Counted from the stretch's first letter, positions 1 to 7,879 are shown. The stretch: 64,000 bases of DNA from Terrabacter sp040702505 (GCF_040702505.1 NZ_JBFBLC010000002.1:682001-746000); one strand, 5' to 3'. The notes: generated by a model not told the origin, from the letters alone. Made by a program: numbers and translations.

Positions 1-247
1 TGCCCTTCTCTGGGAAGTACTTGGTCGGGCGGCTAGCTGGGTGAATGGCAAGAGAGTCACCGATATCGAGCAGTCCGTGTGCGTCCCACACCGGCGATAC
101 CGGCCGCAAGCCCATCTCATGCACGACGGCCCCGATCCCAACCTCCGAATCGACCCATTCAGAGACGACTACGCGCACGCCGGCAGTGGCGGACGCATCC
201 CGAATGAGGGCTTCGCCTCGCGCCTGAAGGTGCTCAATCTCCGACAT
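1..247 (-). CDS. Unknown protein, N-terminal part only (runs off left edge)
   Basis: Read leftward from ATG at 245-247, the frame stays open for 82 codons to the window edge, so only the N-terminus is visible. It begins MSEIEHLQARGEALIRD, continues through a Val-rich stretch (VVVSEWVDSEVGIG) and reaches FPEKG at the edge. No family was recognised. It lies 95 bp downstream of the gene at 343..843 on the same strand, so the two may be co-transcribed. No convincing Shine-Dalgarno (SD) sequence precedes the ATG. The support is the uninterrupted frame and protein-like composition; function cannot be stated. Confidence 0.5.
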   Translation of the reverse strand, partial: MSEIEHLQARGEALIRDASATAGVRVVVSEWVDSEVGIGAVVHEMGLRPVSPVWDAHGLLDIGDSLAIHPASRPTKYFPEKG

Positions 248-342
248 GGCTCAGAGCATCCCACCCGTGGAAGCAGCAGGAGTGGCGTAGCCCTTCGACG
301 CTCGCGCTCTCGGCGCGCGCGGAGCGACGTGAGCGAGTGTGC

Positions 343-843
343 TCACCGTTCCCAGGGGTCGACGATGGCGAGTAGTTGGACACCGATCTGCTTCAGGTCC
401 TCGTGAATGCTTTCGGGCGTAGCGCCGATGAACTCGATCTCATCGAACATGTCGTCAGTCACTACGAGTTCCTGAAGAACGGCAGGCCCCTCATGACCGA
501 TCGCACGGTGTGCCCACCCGGCCAGTTGCCTGTCTGTCAGGTCACCGTGTAGCCAGCGTCGAATCTGGGCCTGAGTCGCCCTAACGGTCGCCTCCTCGAA
601 GGAGAGCTGCTTCATACCGAGCTCTTCCCTTGCCACCGCGACGAGGGCGTCCATCTCGAAGGGACTCGTAAGGGGTGTAACCACCTTGCTCGCGAGGTCG
701 ACGAGCCCTTCGCCTTCCAGGCCGGTAGCGACTAGTTCGGTCGCAGCGGCTACCACCGACTTGGCGTCCGTGGCACGAATGTCATACAACGCGAGTTCGT
801 CGCCAAAGCGTTGTCTCACCGAGACCGCGGGCGTGTAGGTCAT
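343..843 (-). CDS. Unknown protein, about 166 aa
   Basis: An open frame of about 166 codons from ATG at 841-843; a GTG at 906 would add 21 residues. The protein starts MTYTPAVSVRQRFGDEL and looks soluble and mostly helical, with alternating acidic and hydrophobic runs such as the one near ATELVATGLEGEGLVDLA. There is no signal peptide or membrane segment. The C-terminus is QLLAIVDPWER. I do not recognise the family. It is followed on the same strand by the partial gene at 1..247. GC content is a little lower and codon use less extreme than in the core genes to the right, which fits an accessory island but does not prove transfer. Confidence 0.55.
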   Translation of the reverse strand: MTYTPAVSVRQRFGDELALYDIRATDAKSVVAAATELVATGLEGEGLVDLASKVVTPLTSPFEMDALVAVAREELGMKQLSFEEATVRATQAQIRRWLHGDLTDRQLAGWAHRAIGHEGPAVLQELVVTDDMFDEIEFIGATPESIHEDLKQIGVQLLAIVDPWER

Positions 844-979
844 GTGCGGAGCGTAGACATCCACCCGGTGAGCTGTGGCCTCTGAGACGGCAAGTCGACA
901 GACCACTTCGCTCGATCTTCGTCAGTACGTCCGGACATCGGCAGAGTCGGACGCTCACGTCCCTCGTCCGGCGTGACAC

Positions 980-1016
980 GGAAGCCCGCCACAGCGCGGC
1001 CGTGTGGCGGGCTTCC
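980..1016. terminator. Perfect hairpin, terminator-like
   Basis: Arms 980-993 and 1003-1016 are a 14-bp perfect inverted repeat (GGAAGCCCGCCACA and its complement) with a 9-nt loop. A short ATT follows but no long T-tract. It sits between the leftward gene at 343..843 and the rightward remnant at 1063, where no present-day gene ends, so it may be left from an earlier gene order. Confidence 0.5.
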
Positions 1017-1062
1017 GATTCCCACAAGACGCCTGTGCCCGCGACGCGTAGCGTCAACCCTA

Positions 1063-1501
1063 ATGAGCACCCGGGACGACATCCCCGCCGCCGTGGGCCA
1101 GGCGGCCGGGGGGCCGCAGCCTCGGAGCGTGAGAGGCGCTGACCGTCTGCTGGGCCGCCACGGGCGAGGGTGGCGACGCCCAGCGCTGCATCCTCACGCA
1201 CTTCCTCGCCTACCAGCAGGACAGCTTCACCGAGGAGGCGGCATCGGACGAGCGCGCCCTCGCGGCAAACGAGCACGTCCTGGACGCCGAGTTGGCTCCG
1301 CCTGGCATCGCCTCCACGGTCGCCTTCTCGGTCGCCTCCACCTGGACTTCGGCCATGGGCGCCTGCGCCTCGACGACGTCGAAGCCCCGAGGCCGCACCT
1401 GGAGCCGGCCCGTGAGGGCGAGAACCTGCTGGACGACGGGCTACGGAGCCATGATCCGTGGCGGCATCAACCGGCTGGCCCAGCGCATCGATGCGGCGTG
1501 A
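1063..1501 (+). pseudogene. Frameshifted remnant of a small helical-repeat (TPR-like) actinobacterial protein
   Basis: A protein can be read only by switching frame. ATG at 1063 (MSTRDDIPAAVGQAAG) is in one frame. From about 1136 a second frame gives ALTVCWAATGEGGDAQRCIL and HFLAYQQDSFTEEAASDERA. From about 1330 the first frame returns with LHLDFGHGRLRLDDVEAPRP and HLEPAREGENLLDDG. From about 1440 the second frame ends in GYGAMIRGGINRLAQRIDAA and TGA. From memory this matches a family of small helical-repeat actinobacterial proteins of unknown function; that assignment is recall, not a search. An in-frame TGA at 1130-1132 also separates the first two segments. At least three lesions are needed, so it is called a pseudogene. 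Sequencing error is possible but would have to be confined to this region. Confidence 0.6.
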
Positions 1502-1551
1502 GGCCGTCGTCACGGACCCGAGGTGCCGTCGTCACGAACCCCGGAGGCCAC

Positions 1552-2096
1552 ATGTCGGACGAGGATGCACCGGAGGTGCGGCGGGGTTGCCGGTGGTCTC
1601 CTTCGCCAGGGTGGCCACGGCGAGGCCTGGTCGCCCCGTAGCGCGGCGACCACCGTGGCATCTGGCTCAAGATCGGCAGGACCGGAGCGGCCGCCGCGAC
1701 GATCAGCTATGCGGACGCCCCCGAGGTCGCTCTCTGCCGCGGGTGGATCGACGGGCAGAAGCGGGGGTACGACGAATCCCTCCTGGTCGCACCGCTTCAC
1801 CCCGCGCGGCCCTTGGAGCCGTTGGTCGCAGGTCAACGGGGTCAAGGATCGAGGCCAGTCGCATGCGCCCCGCGGGCAGCCCCATATCGATGCCGCGAAG
1901 GCGGACGGGAGGTGGGCGGCAGCCTATGCCGGTCTGGCCGCTGCCCTCGCGGCCGATCCCGAATCGCAGGCCTCCTTCGAAGGCTCACGGCCGCCAACCG
2001 CTACGCGATCTTCTACCGCGTCCACGACGCGAAGCGTGGCGGTCGCCCGACCCGGCGTCGACCACGTCGTCGCGCTCATCAGCCGTCGGTGCGCGG
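1552..2096 (+). pseudogene. Decayed YdeI/OmpD-associated (bacteriocin-protection type) protein
   Basis: Fragments of one protein lie in order in alternating frames. They are ATG at 1552 (MSDEDAPEVR), then from about 1648 DHRGIWLKIGRTGAAAATIS and YADAPEVALCRGWIDGQKRG, then from about 1795 in another frame FTPRGPWSRWSQVN and HIDAAKADGRWAAAYAG, then near 1985 LTAANRYAIFYRVHDAKR, and near 2045 GVDHVVALISRR. The WLKIG, SYADAPEVAL, GWIDGQ, FTPR..SRWS, DGRW..AY and NRYAI..R..DAKR series is the conserved backbone of the YdeI/OmpD-associated family. An in-frame TAG at 1639-1641 and several frameshifts break it. The remnant runs into the 3' end of the methyltransferase gene at 2079 on the other strand. 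Confidence 0.7.
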
Positions 2097-2897
2097 CCGT
2101 AGCGCCCACATGGCCACCGCGCTGGCCGCGGCGACGTTGAGGGAGTCGACCCCGCCGGCCATGGGGATCCGAACGGTCAGGTCCGCGTCGGCGACGGTCC
2201 GGTGCGAGAGCCCGTCGCCCTCCGTGCCGACGACGAGCGCGAGCCGCTCCGGCGGATGCGCCTCGAGGTCGGCGAGCGACAGCGAGTCGTCGGACAATGC
2301 CATCGCCGCGACCGTGAGGCCCGCCTCGTGCAGCAGCTCGATGCCCTGGGGCCACGGGTCGATGCGGGTCCACGGCACCTGGAACACCGTGCCCATCGAG
2401 ACGCGGATCGACCGTCGGTAGAGCGGGTCGGCGCACCTGGGGCTGACGAGCACGGCGTCGACGGAGAGCGCCGCGGCGCTGCGGAAGATCGCCCCGACGT
2501 TGGTGTGGTCGACGACGTCCTCCAGCACGACGACCCGCCGGGCCCCGCGCAGCAGGGACGCGGCCGACGGCAGCACCGGCCGCTGCATCGCCGCCAGCGC
2601 GCCGCGGTGCAGGTGGAAGCCGGTGAGCTGCTCGATGACCGGGTGCTCGCCGTAGTAGACCGGGACGCCGGCAGCCTCGGCGTCGGCCACGATGTCGCTG
2701 AGGTCGTCGAGCCAGCGGCGTGCCATGAGGTAGGACCGCGGCCGGTGGCCGGCGCGCAGCGCCCGCCGGATCACCTTCTGGCTCTCGGCGATGTAGAGGC
2801 CGCGCTCGGGCTCCGTCCGCCGCCGCAGCACGACGTCCGTGAGCGAGACGTAGTCGGCGAGGCGCGGGTCGGCGGGGTCGGTGATCTCGATCGGCAC
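2079..2897 (-). CDS. TrmH/SpoU-family RNA 2'-O-methyltransferase
   Basis: A 272-aa SPOUT-class methyltransferase expected to use S-adenosylmethionine to methylate ribose 2'-OH in tRNA or rRNA. An N-terminal substrate-recognition region (about 1-110, with GLYIAESQKVIRRAL) precedes the SPOUT domain. The three family motifs are present: NVGAIFRSAAA (133-143), ALVVGTEGDGL (220-230) and IPMAGGVDSLNVAAASAVAM (244-263), which holds the knot and cofactor loop. Length is normal for the 23S rRNA/tRNA SpoU group; the exact target base cannot be read from sequence. The GTG start at 2895-2897 is preceded by TAGCCT and 6 nt, a leaderless arrangement. It begins 66 bp beyond the TauE-type gene on the same strand and probably has its own promoter. 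Confidence 0.9.
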   Translation of the reverse strand: MPIEITDPADPRLADYVSLTDVVLRRRTEPERGLYIAESQKVIRRALRAGHRPRSYLMARRWLDDLSDIVADAEAAGVPVYYGEHPVIEQLTGFHLHRGALAAMQRPVLPSAASLLRGARRVVVLEDVVDHTNVGAIFRSAAALSVDAVLVSPRCADPLYRRSIRVSMGTVFQVPWTRIDPWPQGIELLHEAGLTVAAMALSDDSLSLADLEAHPPERLALVVGTEGDGLSHRTVADADLTVRIPMAGGVDSLNVAAASAVAMWALRPRTDG

Positions 2898-2903
2898 GCC
2901 GTC

Positions 2904-2909
2904 AGGCTA
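2904..2909 (-). promoter_or_regulatory. Leaderless -10 box for the SpoU gene
   Basis: TAGCCT on the minus strand, then 6 nt, then the GTG start at 2897. Confidence 0.55.
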
Positions 2910-2963
2910 GTGCGACGCGGCAGCCGCCCCGACATCGCCTCACGCCCCCCGAGGGGCCTCGGC

Positions 2964-3734
2964 TCAGGGGAACCAGACGAGCTTGACGATGGCGACGACG
3001 CCGATGAGCAGGATCAGCGCACGCAGGACGTTGGGCGGGATCCGCCGTCCGATGCGCGCCCCGATGATGCCCCCGACGAAGGCCCCGACTGCGATGAGGA
3101 CGACGATCAGCCAGTCGATGTGGTCGCGCGCGAAGAGCACGAAGACGGTGGCGGCGACGAAGTTGACGATGAGCGACAGGACGTTCTTGTAGCCGTTGAG
3201 CCGCTGCAGCGGCTCGAGGCTCAGGGCGCTGAGCAGGCCCATGATCAGCACGCCCTGCGCGGCGCCGAAGTAGCCACCGTAGACGCCCGCGACGAAGACG
3301 CCGGCCGCCATCGCCGGGGCGTGCCAGGCCGGCACCGGGGCGTCGGCGCCGTCGGGGTGGACGCGGGCCTGGATCGAGGGCCCCGCCACGACGAGCACCA
3401 GCGCGATGAGGATCAGCACCGGCACGATGGCGCGGAAGGCCGACGCCGGCAGGACGAGCAGCAGGCTCGCCCCCACGATCGAGCCGAGGAACGACATCGG
3501 CATGAGACGCCGCAGGGTCTCGGCCTGCCCGGTCAGCTCGTGCCGGTAGCCCCACGCCCCCGTCACGCCGCCGGCGACGAGCCCGATGTTGTTGGAGACG
3601 TTGGCCACGAGCGGGTTCACGCCGAAGAAGAGCAGCGTCGGGAAGGTGATCAGGGTGCCCGAGCCGACGATGGTGTTGATGATGCCCGCGCCGGTGCCGG
3701 CCAGCGCGATGGCGACCCCCGACCAGAAAGACAC
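2964..3734 (-). CDS. TauE/SafE-family membrane transporter
   Basis: A 256-aa integral membrane protein of the sulfite exporter TauE/SafE (DUF81) family, expected to export small anions such as sulfite or sulfonates; the real substrate is unknown. The first repeat shows the family pattern: hydrophobic helix, then GAGIINTIVGSGTLITFPTL and NPLVANVSNNIGLV. The second repeat has GVYGGYFGAAQGVLIMGLL followed by NGYKNVLSLIVNFVAA. About eight membrane segments are visible, with a short charged loop near residues 118-128. The start is GTG at 3732-3734, preceded by TAGGGT and 6 nt; this promoter lies inside a hairpin that also terminates the upstream SPFH gene. Confidence 0.88.
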   Translation of the reverse strand: MSFWSGVAIALAGTGAGIINTIVGSGTLITFPTLLFFGVNPLVANVSNNIGLVAGGVTGAWGYRHELTGQAETLRRLMPMSFLGSIVGASLLLVLPASAFRAIVPVLILIALVLVVAGPSIQARVHPDGADAPVPAWHAPAMAAGVFVAGVYGGYFGAAQGVLIMGLLSALSLEPLQRLNGYKNVLSLIVNFVAATVFVLFARDHIDWLIVVLIAVGAFVGGIIGARIGRRIPPNVLRALILLIGVVAIVKLVWFP

Positions 3735-3764
3735 CCGGTCACCCTACAGAGGGTGACCGGGTGT
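3731..3764 (-). terminator. Intrinsic terminator of the SPFH gene, overlapping the next gene's promoter and start
   Basis: Arms 3731-3745 and 3750-3764 form a 15-bp perfect stem with a 4-nt loop; a T-rich stretch follows on the minus strand. The loop-proximal arm contains the TAGGGT box (3741-3746) and the GTG start of the TauE-type gene. Confidence 0.75.
3741..3746 (-). promoter_or_regulatory. Leaderless -10 box for the TauE-type gene
   Basis: TAGGGT on the minus strand, 6 nt before GTG at 3734, embedded in the terminator stem. Confidence 0.5.
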
Positions 3765-3814
3765 CCCGGACGTGGGCTTCGCCCGCTTGTGTATGCCGTC
3801 CGGCCGGTGTCGGC

Positions 3815-5035
3815 TCAGCGGGTGGCGGGCGGCTCCGGGTCGGTTCCGGGCAGGTCCGCCGGGGCGGCCGCGCCGCCCTGGGGCAGCGCCGGGTCGGCCG
3901 GCAGGTCGGCCGGCGGGTCGGCGGCCAGGGCACCCGGGTCGACGGCCGGCGCGGCGGTGGGCAGCGGCGGCACGTCGGCGGCCGGCCGCACGGCCGCGTG
4001 CGAGCGCGTGAGCGGCTCGGTCGACTCTGCACTGGCAGCGGCGGCCTGGCCACGTGCCTCGGCGAGCGCCTTGGCGGGGTCCTCGAGGACCGTCTCGGCG
4101 AACGCGTCGTCCTGTCCGTCGCCCATCTGGGCCCAGGACTCCTCCTCGCTCTCCCCCGCGCGGCTGTCCGTGCCGCCGAGGGCGTTGCCGATGCCCTTGA
4201 GGGCGTCGGTCAGCTCCGACGGCACGATCCACATCTTGTTGGAGTCGCCGCGGGCGATCTGCGGCAGCACCTGGAGGTACTGGTAGGCCAGCAGCTTCTG
4301 CGTCGGCTTGCCGCGGTGGATGGCCGAGAAGACCTGCTGGATGGCCCGCGCCTGGCCCTGGGCCTCGAGGATGCGGGCCTGGGCCGAGCCCTCGGCGCGC
4401 AGGATCTGGCTCTGCTTCTCGCCCTCGGCGGTGAGGATCGCCGACTGCTTGACGCCTTCGGCGGTGAGGATCGCGGCACGGCGGTCACGCTCGGCGCGCA
4501 TCTGCTTCTCCATCGAGTCCTGAACCGAGTGCGGCGGGTCGATGGCCTTGAGCTCGACGCGGTTGACGCGGATGCCCCACTTGCCGGTGGCCTCGTCGAG
4601 CACGCCGCGCAGCTGGCCGTTGATCTGGTCGCGGCTGGTCAGGGTCTGCTCGAGGTCGAGCGAGCCGATGACGTTGCGCAGCGTGGTGACCGTCAGCTGC
4701 TCGATGCCCTGGATGAAGTTGGCGATCTCGTAGACGGCGGCCTTGGCGTCGATCACGGAGTAGTAGATGACCGTGTCGATGCTGACGACGAGGTTGTCGG
4801 AGGTGATCACCGGTTGGGGCGGGAAGGAGACGACCTGCTCGCGCAGGTCGATGTTGGCGCGCACCTTGTCGACGAACGGCACGAGGAAGTGGATGCCGGC
4901 CTCGAGGGTCTTGCTGTAGCTGCCGAGGCGCTCGACGATCTGTGCGGTCTGCTGCGGCACGATGCGCACCGTGCGCACCACGATGATGAGCGCGACGATG
5001 ACGATGAGAATGGGAATGAGAACTACCGGCTCCAC
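3815..5035 (-). CDS. SPFH/Band 7 membrane scaffold protein (paraslipin type)
   Basis: A 406-aa stomatin/prohibitin-like protein thought to form ring-like membrane assemblies that organise lipids and proteases. One N-terminal membrane anchor (about 4-20, VVLIPILIVIVALIIVV) is followed by the SPFH domain (about 22-180; QQTAQIVERLGSYSKTLEAG, GIHFLVPFVDKV). A charged coiled coil with repeated ILTAEG/ILRAEG units spans about 195-235. A conserved block QYLQVLPQIARGDSNKMWIV and an Ala/Pro/Asp-rich disordered tail (about 300-406) follow. Length is long for the family because of that tail. The start is GTG at 5033-5035 with AGAAGG just upstream. The NfeD-type gene 127 bp upstream on the same strand is the classic functional partner of this family. 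Confidence 0.92.
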   Translation of the reverse strand: MEPVVLIPILIVIVALIIVVRTVRIVPQQTAQIVERLGSYSKTLEAGIHFLVPFVDKVRANIDLREQVVSFPPQPVITSDNLVVSIDTVIYYSVIDAKAAVYEIANFIQGIEQLTVTTLRNVIGSLDLEQTLTSRDQINGQLRGVLDEATGKWGIRVNRVELKAIDPPHSVQDSMEKQMRAERDRRAAILTAEGVKQSAILTAEGEKQSQILRAEGSAQARILEAQGQARAIQQVFSAIHRGKPTQKLLAYQYLQVLPQIARGDSNKMWIVPSELTDALKGIGNALGGTDSRAGESEEESWAQMGDGQDDAFAETVLEDPAKALAEARGQAAAASAESTEPLTRSHAAVRPAADVPPLPTAAPAVDPGALAADPPADLPADPALPQGGAAAPADLPGTDPEPPATR

Positions 5036-5162
5036 GACCTTCTGACCTTCTCCCTGTGCGGTCCGTGCTCCCTGGGGAGCGACGGTGGGGGCGGGCGGGT
5101 CGGGCGACCCGCTCGCTCGTTCGAAACTGTTGGTGACGGCGGTTCGGCGACCGCCCTGTGTC

Positions 5163-5621
5163 CTACGCGCCGACGACGTGTGCGCGGCGCACGATGGCTG
5201 TGGCTCCCTCGATGGAGTCGACGACGACCTCCTCGCCCGGCTCGATGTCGTCGCCCAGGGTGCGGGCCGACCACGTCTCGCCGGCCAGCTTCACCTGGCC
5301 TCCGTCGGTGTTGACCCGGTCGATGGCGATCGCGGAGCGACCCACGTTGGCTGCGGCGCCCATCACGTGGTGGGGCTGGGTGGCGGTGAAGTGCCTCTTG
5401 AGCCACGGACGCACGATCGCGAGCAGCGCCACCGCGACCAGGCCGCCGACGATCGCCTGCACGACCGGGGGTGCACCGAACGCGGCCGCGATGGCGCCCC
5501 CGGCAGCACCACCGGCGAGCATGAGGAAGGTGAAGTCCACGGTGACTGTCTCGATGGCGACGAGAACCAGCGCGACCCCCAGCCAGACCATCCACGCCTG
5601 CCCCTCGGACACGTCGTTCAC
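5163..5621 (-). CDS. NfeD-family membrane protein, partner of the SPFH protein
   Basis: A small NfeD-type protein with an N-terminal membrane region (WLGVALVLVAIETVTVDF, a Gly/Ala-rich second helix, then VVQAIVGGLVAVALLAIV) and a C-terminal soluble OB-fold. In the OB-fold, GAAANVGRSAIAIDRV, GQVKLAGETWSAR and EEVVVDSIEGATAIVRR are the usual strands. NfeD proteins pair with SPFH scaffolds, here encoded directly downstream on the same strand. The start is uncertain: GTG at 5669, GTG at 5621 and ATG at 5591 are in frame. The last has GAGGGG about 10 nt upstream and places the first helix at the very N-terminus, as is common in the family, so true length is 142-168 aa. Confidence 0.85.
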   Translation of the reverse strand: MNDVSEGQAWMVWLGVALVLVAIETVTVDFTFLMLAGGAAGGAIAAAFGAPPVVQAIVGGLVAVALLAIVRPWLKRHFTATQPHHVMGAAANVGRSAIAIDRVNTDGGQVKLAGETWSARTLGDDIEPGEEVVVDSIEGATAIVRRAHVVGA

Positions 5622-5741
5622 CCTGCCTTGGTCAGCGCCGGCGATGGACACCGGCGTCACGTGCGTCACTTGTGTGACGTTTACCAGTGTCCTCCAGTTC
5701 CCCGGGGGAACCTACGAACCGCGAGCCGGGACCTGACCCGG

Positions 5742-6539
5742 TCAGGAGGCGGTGAGGGAAGCGGCGCGGGCCGTCCAGCGCTCCCCGCGCTGCTCGAGCT
5801 CGAGCGGCAGGCCGAAGGTCTCGCTGAGGTTCTCGGCCGTGAGGGTGAGCGGGATGGGGCCGGCGGCCACGACCCTGCCGTCGCGGATCATCAGCACGTC
5901 GGTGAACGACGGCGGGATCTCCTCGACGTGGTGGGTGACCAGCACCATCGCGGGCGCCTCGGTGTCGGCGGCGAGCTCGCCGAGCCGGCGCACGAGGTCC
6001 TCGCGTCCGCCGAGGTCGAGACCGGCCGCCGGCTCGTCGAGCAGCATCAGCTCGGGGTCGGTCATCAGGGCGCGTGCGATCTGGACGCGCTTGCGCTCGC
6101 CCTCACTCAGGGTGCCGTAGGTGCGGTCGGCGAGGTGGTCGGCGCCGAGCGCCTTGAGCAGCTCCATCGCGCGGACGTAGTCGACGTGGTCGTAGGTCTC
6201 GCGCCAGCGGCCGATGATGCCGTAGGAGGCGGTGACGACGACGTTGCCGACGAGCTCGTCGCCGGGGATGCGCTCGGCCATCGAGGAGCTCGCAAGGCCG
6301 ATGCGGGGTCGCAGCTCGAAGACGTCGACGGCCCCGAGCACCTCGCCCAGGACGCCGGCCACCCCGGACGAGGGGTGCAGCCGGGCGGCGGCGATCTGCA
6401 GCAGCGTCGTCTTGCCGGCACCGTTGGCGCCCAACACGACCCAGCGCTCGCCCTCCTCCACCTCCCACGTGACGTCGTCGAGCAGCGTCGTGGCACCGCG
6501 GCGGACGGTGACTCCGGCGAAGGCGAGGACGTCGCTCAT
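5742..6539 (-). CDS. ABC transporter ATP-binding protein (COG1119-like)
   Basis: A 265-aa stand-alone ABC ATPase. Walker A is GANGAGKTT (about 38-46), the signature is LSEGERKRV, Walker B is LMLLDEPAAGLD and the switch His is in LVTHHVEEIP. The long insert between Walker A and the signature, and the VTHHVEEIPPSFTD segment, resemble the ModF/COG1119 group, in which the ATPase is encoded without an adjacent permease, as here. The transported substrate, if any, cannot be inferred. ATG at 6537-6539 is preceded by TAGGGT and 6 nt (leaderless). It is divergent from the gene at 6600, with only 60 bp between the two starts. Confidence 0.9.
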   Translation of the reverse strand: MSDVLAFAGVTVRRGATTLLDDVTWEVEEGERWVVLGANGAGKTTLLQIAAARLHPSSGVAGVLGEVLGAVDVFELRPRIGLASSSMAERIPGDELVGNVVVTASYGIIGRWRETYDHVDYVRAMELLKALGADHLADRTYGTLSEGERKRVQIARALMTDPELMLLDEPAAGLDLGGREDLVRRLGELAADTEAPAMVLVTHHVEEIPPSFTDVLMIRDGRVVAAGPIPLTLTAENLSETFGLPLELEQRGERWTARAASLTAS

Positions 6540-6545
6540 GGCTCG

Positions 6546-6551
6546 ACCCTA
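6546..6551 (-). promoter_or_regulatory. Leaderless -10 box for the ABC ATPase
   Basis: TAGGGT on the minus strand, 6 nt before ATG at 6539. Confidence 0.55.
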
Positions 6552-6587
6552 TGGCACGCTCGTTCGAGCCGCCGTCCGGGCGCGCCC

Positions 6588-6593
6588 TACGAT
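6588..6593 (+). promoter_or_regulatory. Leaderless -10 box for the gene at 6600
   Basis: TACGAT, then 6 nt, then GTG at 6600; no SD is present. Confidence 0.55.
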
Positions 6594-6599
6594 GGCCGG

Positions 6600-7364
6600 G
6601 TGCCCGAGCTGCCCGCCTCCGTCCGGCTCGCGCTGTGGGTCACGGCCTCGTGGCGGGGGGATCTCCCCACGACCGATGCCTTGGCGCGTGCCTTCCCCGA
6701 CCTCGACCACGTGGCCGGCGACCTTGCCCGGCTCGACGTGTGGCGGGACCTCGGCGAGCGCGCACTGTTCGTGGCGCTCCCCCGGCCCGGCGACCTCAGC
6801 CGTATGCCGCGTGGTTCCACGAAGGCGACCGCGCACGCCGCCGACTCCGGCGAGTGCGTCTTCGTGGCCGGCATCGGCGGCGTCCTCGTGCCGACCCTGT
6901 CGGAGTTCGGCCCCGAGGGTGACGTCGGTGTCCGCGCCGACTGGAGCGTCTACGAGGCGGACCCGGTGCCCCGGCACCGGATGGAGATGCTCGACCTGCG
7001 CGAGATCGAGCGCGAGCTCATGAGCCGGGTGCGGCAGCACACGGCCTCCTTCGAGCGGGTGGGCGGCCACCCGTGGGGCGACCAGGCCCGCGCCGAGGCC
7101 CAGACCGAGCTCGACACGGCGCTGTGGGGCATCCCGCCCGCCACCTCCGGCCGGGCCCTGCGCATCATGTCGCTCGCCGCCAACCTCTCGCGCCTCGCGC
7201 ACCGCACGGCCAGCCTCACCTCGCTGGGCTCCGGCGGCCTCGACGCCGGCACCACGGCCGCGCGGTCACGGCTGCTGCGCGACCTGGCTGCCGACGCCGA
7301 CACCGCGCTGGCCGACGCGACGAACGTCGCGGTCATGTCGATCGCCGGCTGGCGCCCGGCCTGA
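6600..7364 (+). CDS. Conserved actinobacterial protein of unknown function
   Basis: A 254-aa soluble protein starting at GTG 6600 (VPELPASVRLALWVTASWRG). I see no catalytic motif I can name. Recognisable parts are a small N-terminal helical region (about 1-60), a mixed strand region (RPGDLSRMPRGSTKA to VRADWSVYEADPVPRHRMEM) and an Ala/Arg-rich helical C-terminal half (about 130-250) ending VMSIAGWRPA. No signal peptide or membrane segment is present. The same layout occurs in conserved hypothetical proteins of actinobacteria as far as I recall. It is divergent from the ABC ATPase, sharing a 60-bp promoter region. Upstream frames that extend the protein are rejected because they read through the ABC gene. 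Confidence 0.8.
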   Translation: MPELPASVRLALWVTASWRGDLPTTDALARAFPDLDHVAGDLARLDVWRDLGERALFVALPRPGDLSRMPRGSTKATAHAADSGECVFVAGIGGVLVPTLSEFGPEGDVGVRADWSVYEADPVPRHRMEMLDLREIERELMSRVRQHTASFERVGGHPWGDQARAEAQTELDTALWGIPPATSGRALRIMSLAANLSRLAHRTASLTSLGSGGLDAGTTAARSRLLRDLAADADTALADATNVAVMSIAGWRPA

Positions 7365-7424
7365 CCGCCCGCATGACCGACCGGCCGATCGCCGGCACTC
7401 CGGATCCCCGACTAGGCGCCTTCC

Positions 7425-7838
7425 TCACGCCGCGCCGGCGGCCTCGAGCCGGGCGATGAGCGCACGGGCGTACGCGCGCTCGACGTCGATGTCGACGTGG
7501 CGCTCGACCGCGCCCGACCCGGCGAGCACCGACACGGCATACCCACCCTCGAGCTGCTCGAGCGCGACGAACGCGTCCCCGAGGAGGTCACGCAGCTGGT
7601 CCTCACGCGGCAGCCAGACGACCTTGTCCTGCTCGACGCTGTCGAGCGCCCACTCGGTGGTGCCGTTGAAGCCGATGACGTCGCCCGTCGAGAAGTGGTG
7701 GACGTCGACGGTGATCTCGCTGATGACGAAGACCTCCTCCTCCATGCCCGTGACCGGCACGACGAAGCGGTCACCGGACACCGGCTCCCAGGTCAGCCCG
7801 GCGTCCGTGAGGCGGCGGGCGAGCTCGATCGTCAGCAT
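7425..7838 (-). CDS. Conserved hypothetical protein, 137 aa
   Basis: A 137-aa acidic soluble protein from ATG at 7836-7838. It begins MLTIELARRLTDAGLTW and contains GDRFVVPVTGMEEEVFVISE and FNGTTEWALDSVEQDKVVWL, a pattern of alternating strands and a closing helix (residues 112-134). I know similar actinobacterial proteins only as conserved hypotheticals, sometimes labelled pilus-assembly related without good basis. One CGGCATAC octamer lies in frame at 7535, read as Tyr-Ala on the coding strand. It is divergent from the deacetylase at 7892 (53 bp between starts). No clear SD is present. Confidence 0.8.
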   Translation of the reverse strand: MLTIELARRLTDAGLTWEPVSGDRFVVPVTGMEEEVFVISEITVDVHHFSTGDVIGFNGTTEWALDSVEQDKVVWLPREDQLRDLLGDAFVALEQLEGGYAVSVLAGSGAVERHVDIDVERAYARALIARLEAAGAA

Positions 7839-7879
7839 GCTTCATGGTCACATCCGCCCGCCGGTTCGCCAAGGAACCC

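Noticed and set aside
2202..4286. Long plus-strand frame of 694 codons opposite the SpoU, TauE-type and SPFH genes
   Set aside because: It is an antisense shadow of GC-rich genes: Arg/Asp/Gly/His-rich composition, no motif, and the opposite strand holds clear families.
5690..5715. GTTCCCC-G-GGGGAAC palindrome as a terminator or operator
   Set aside because: Only 7-bp arms in a GC-rich setting, with no T-tract and no repeat elsewhere; too weak to call.
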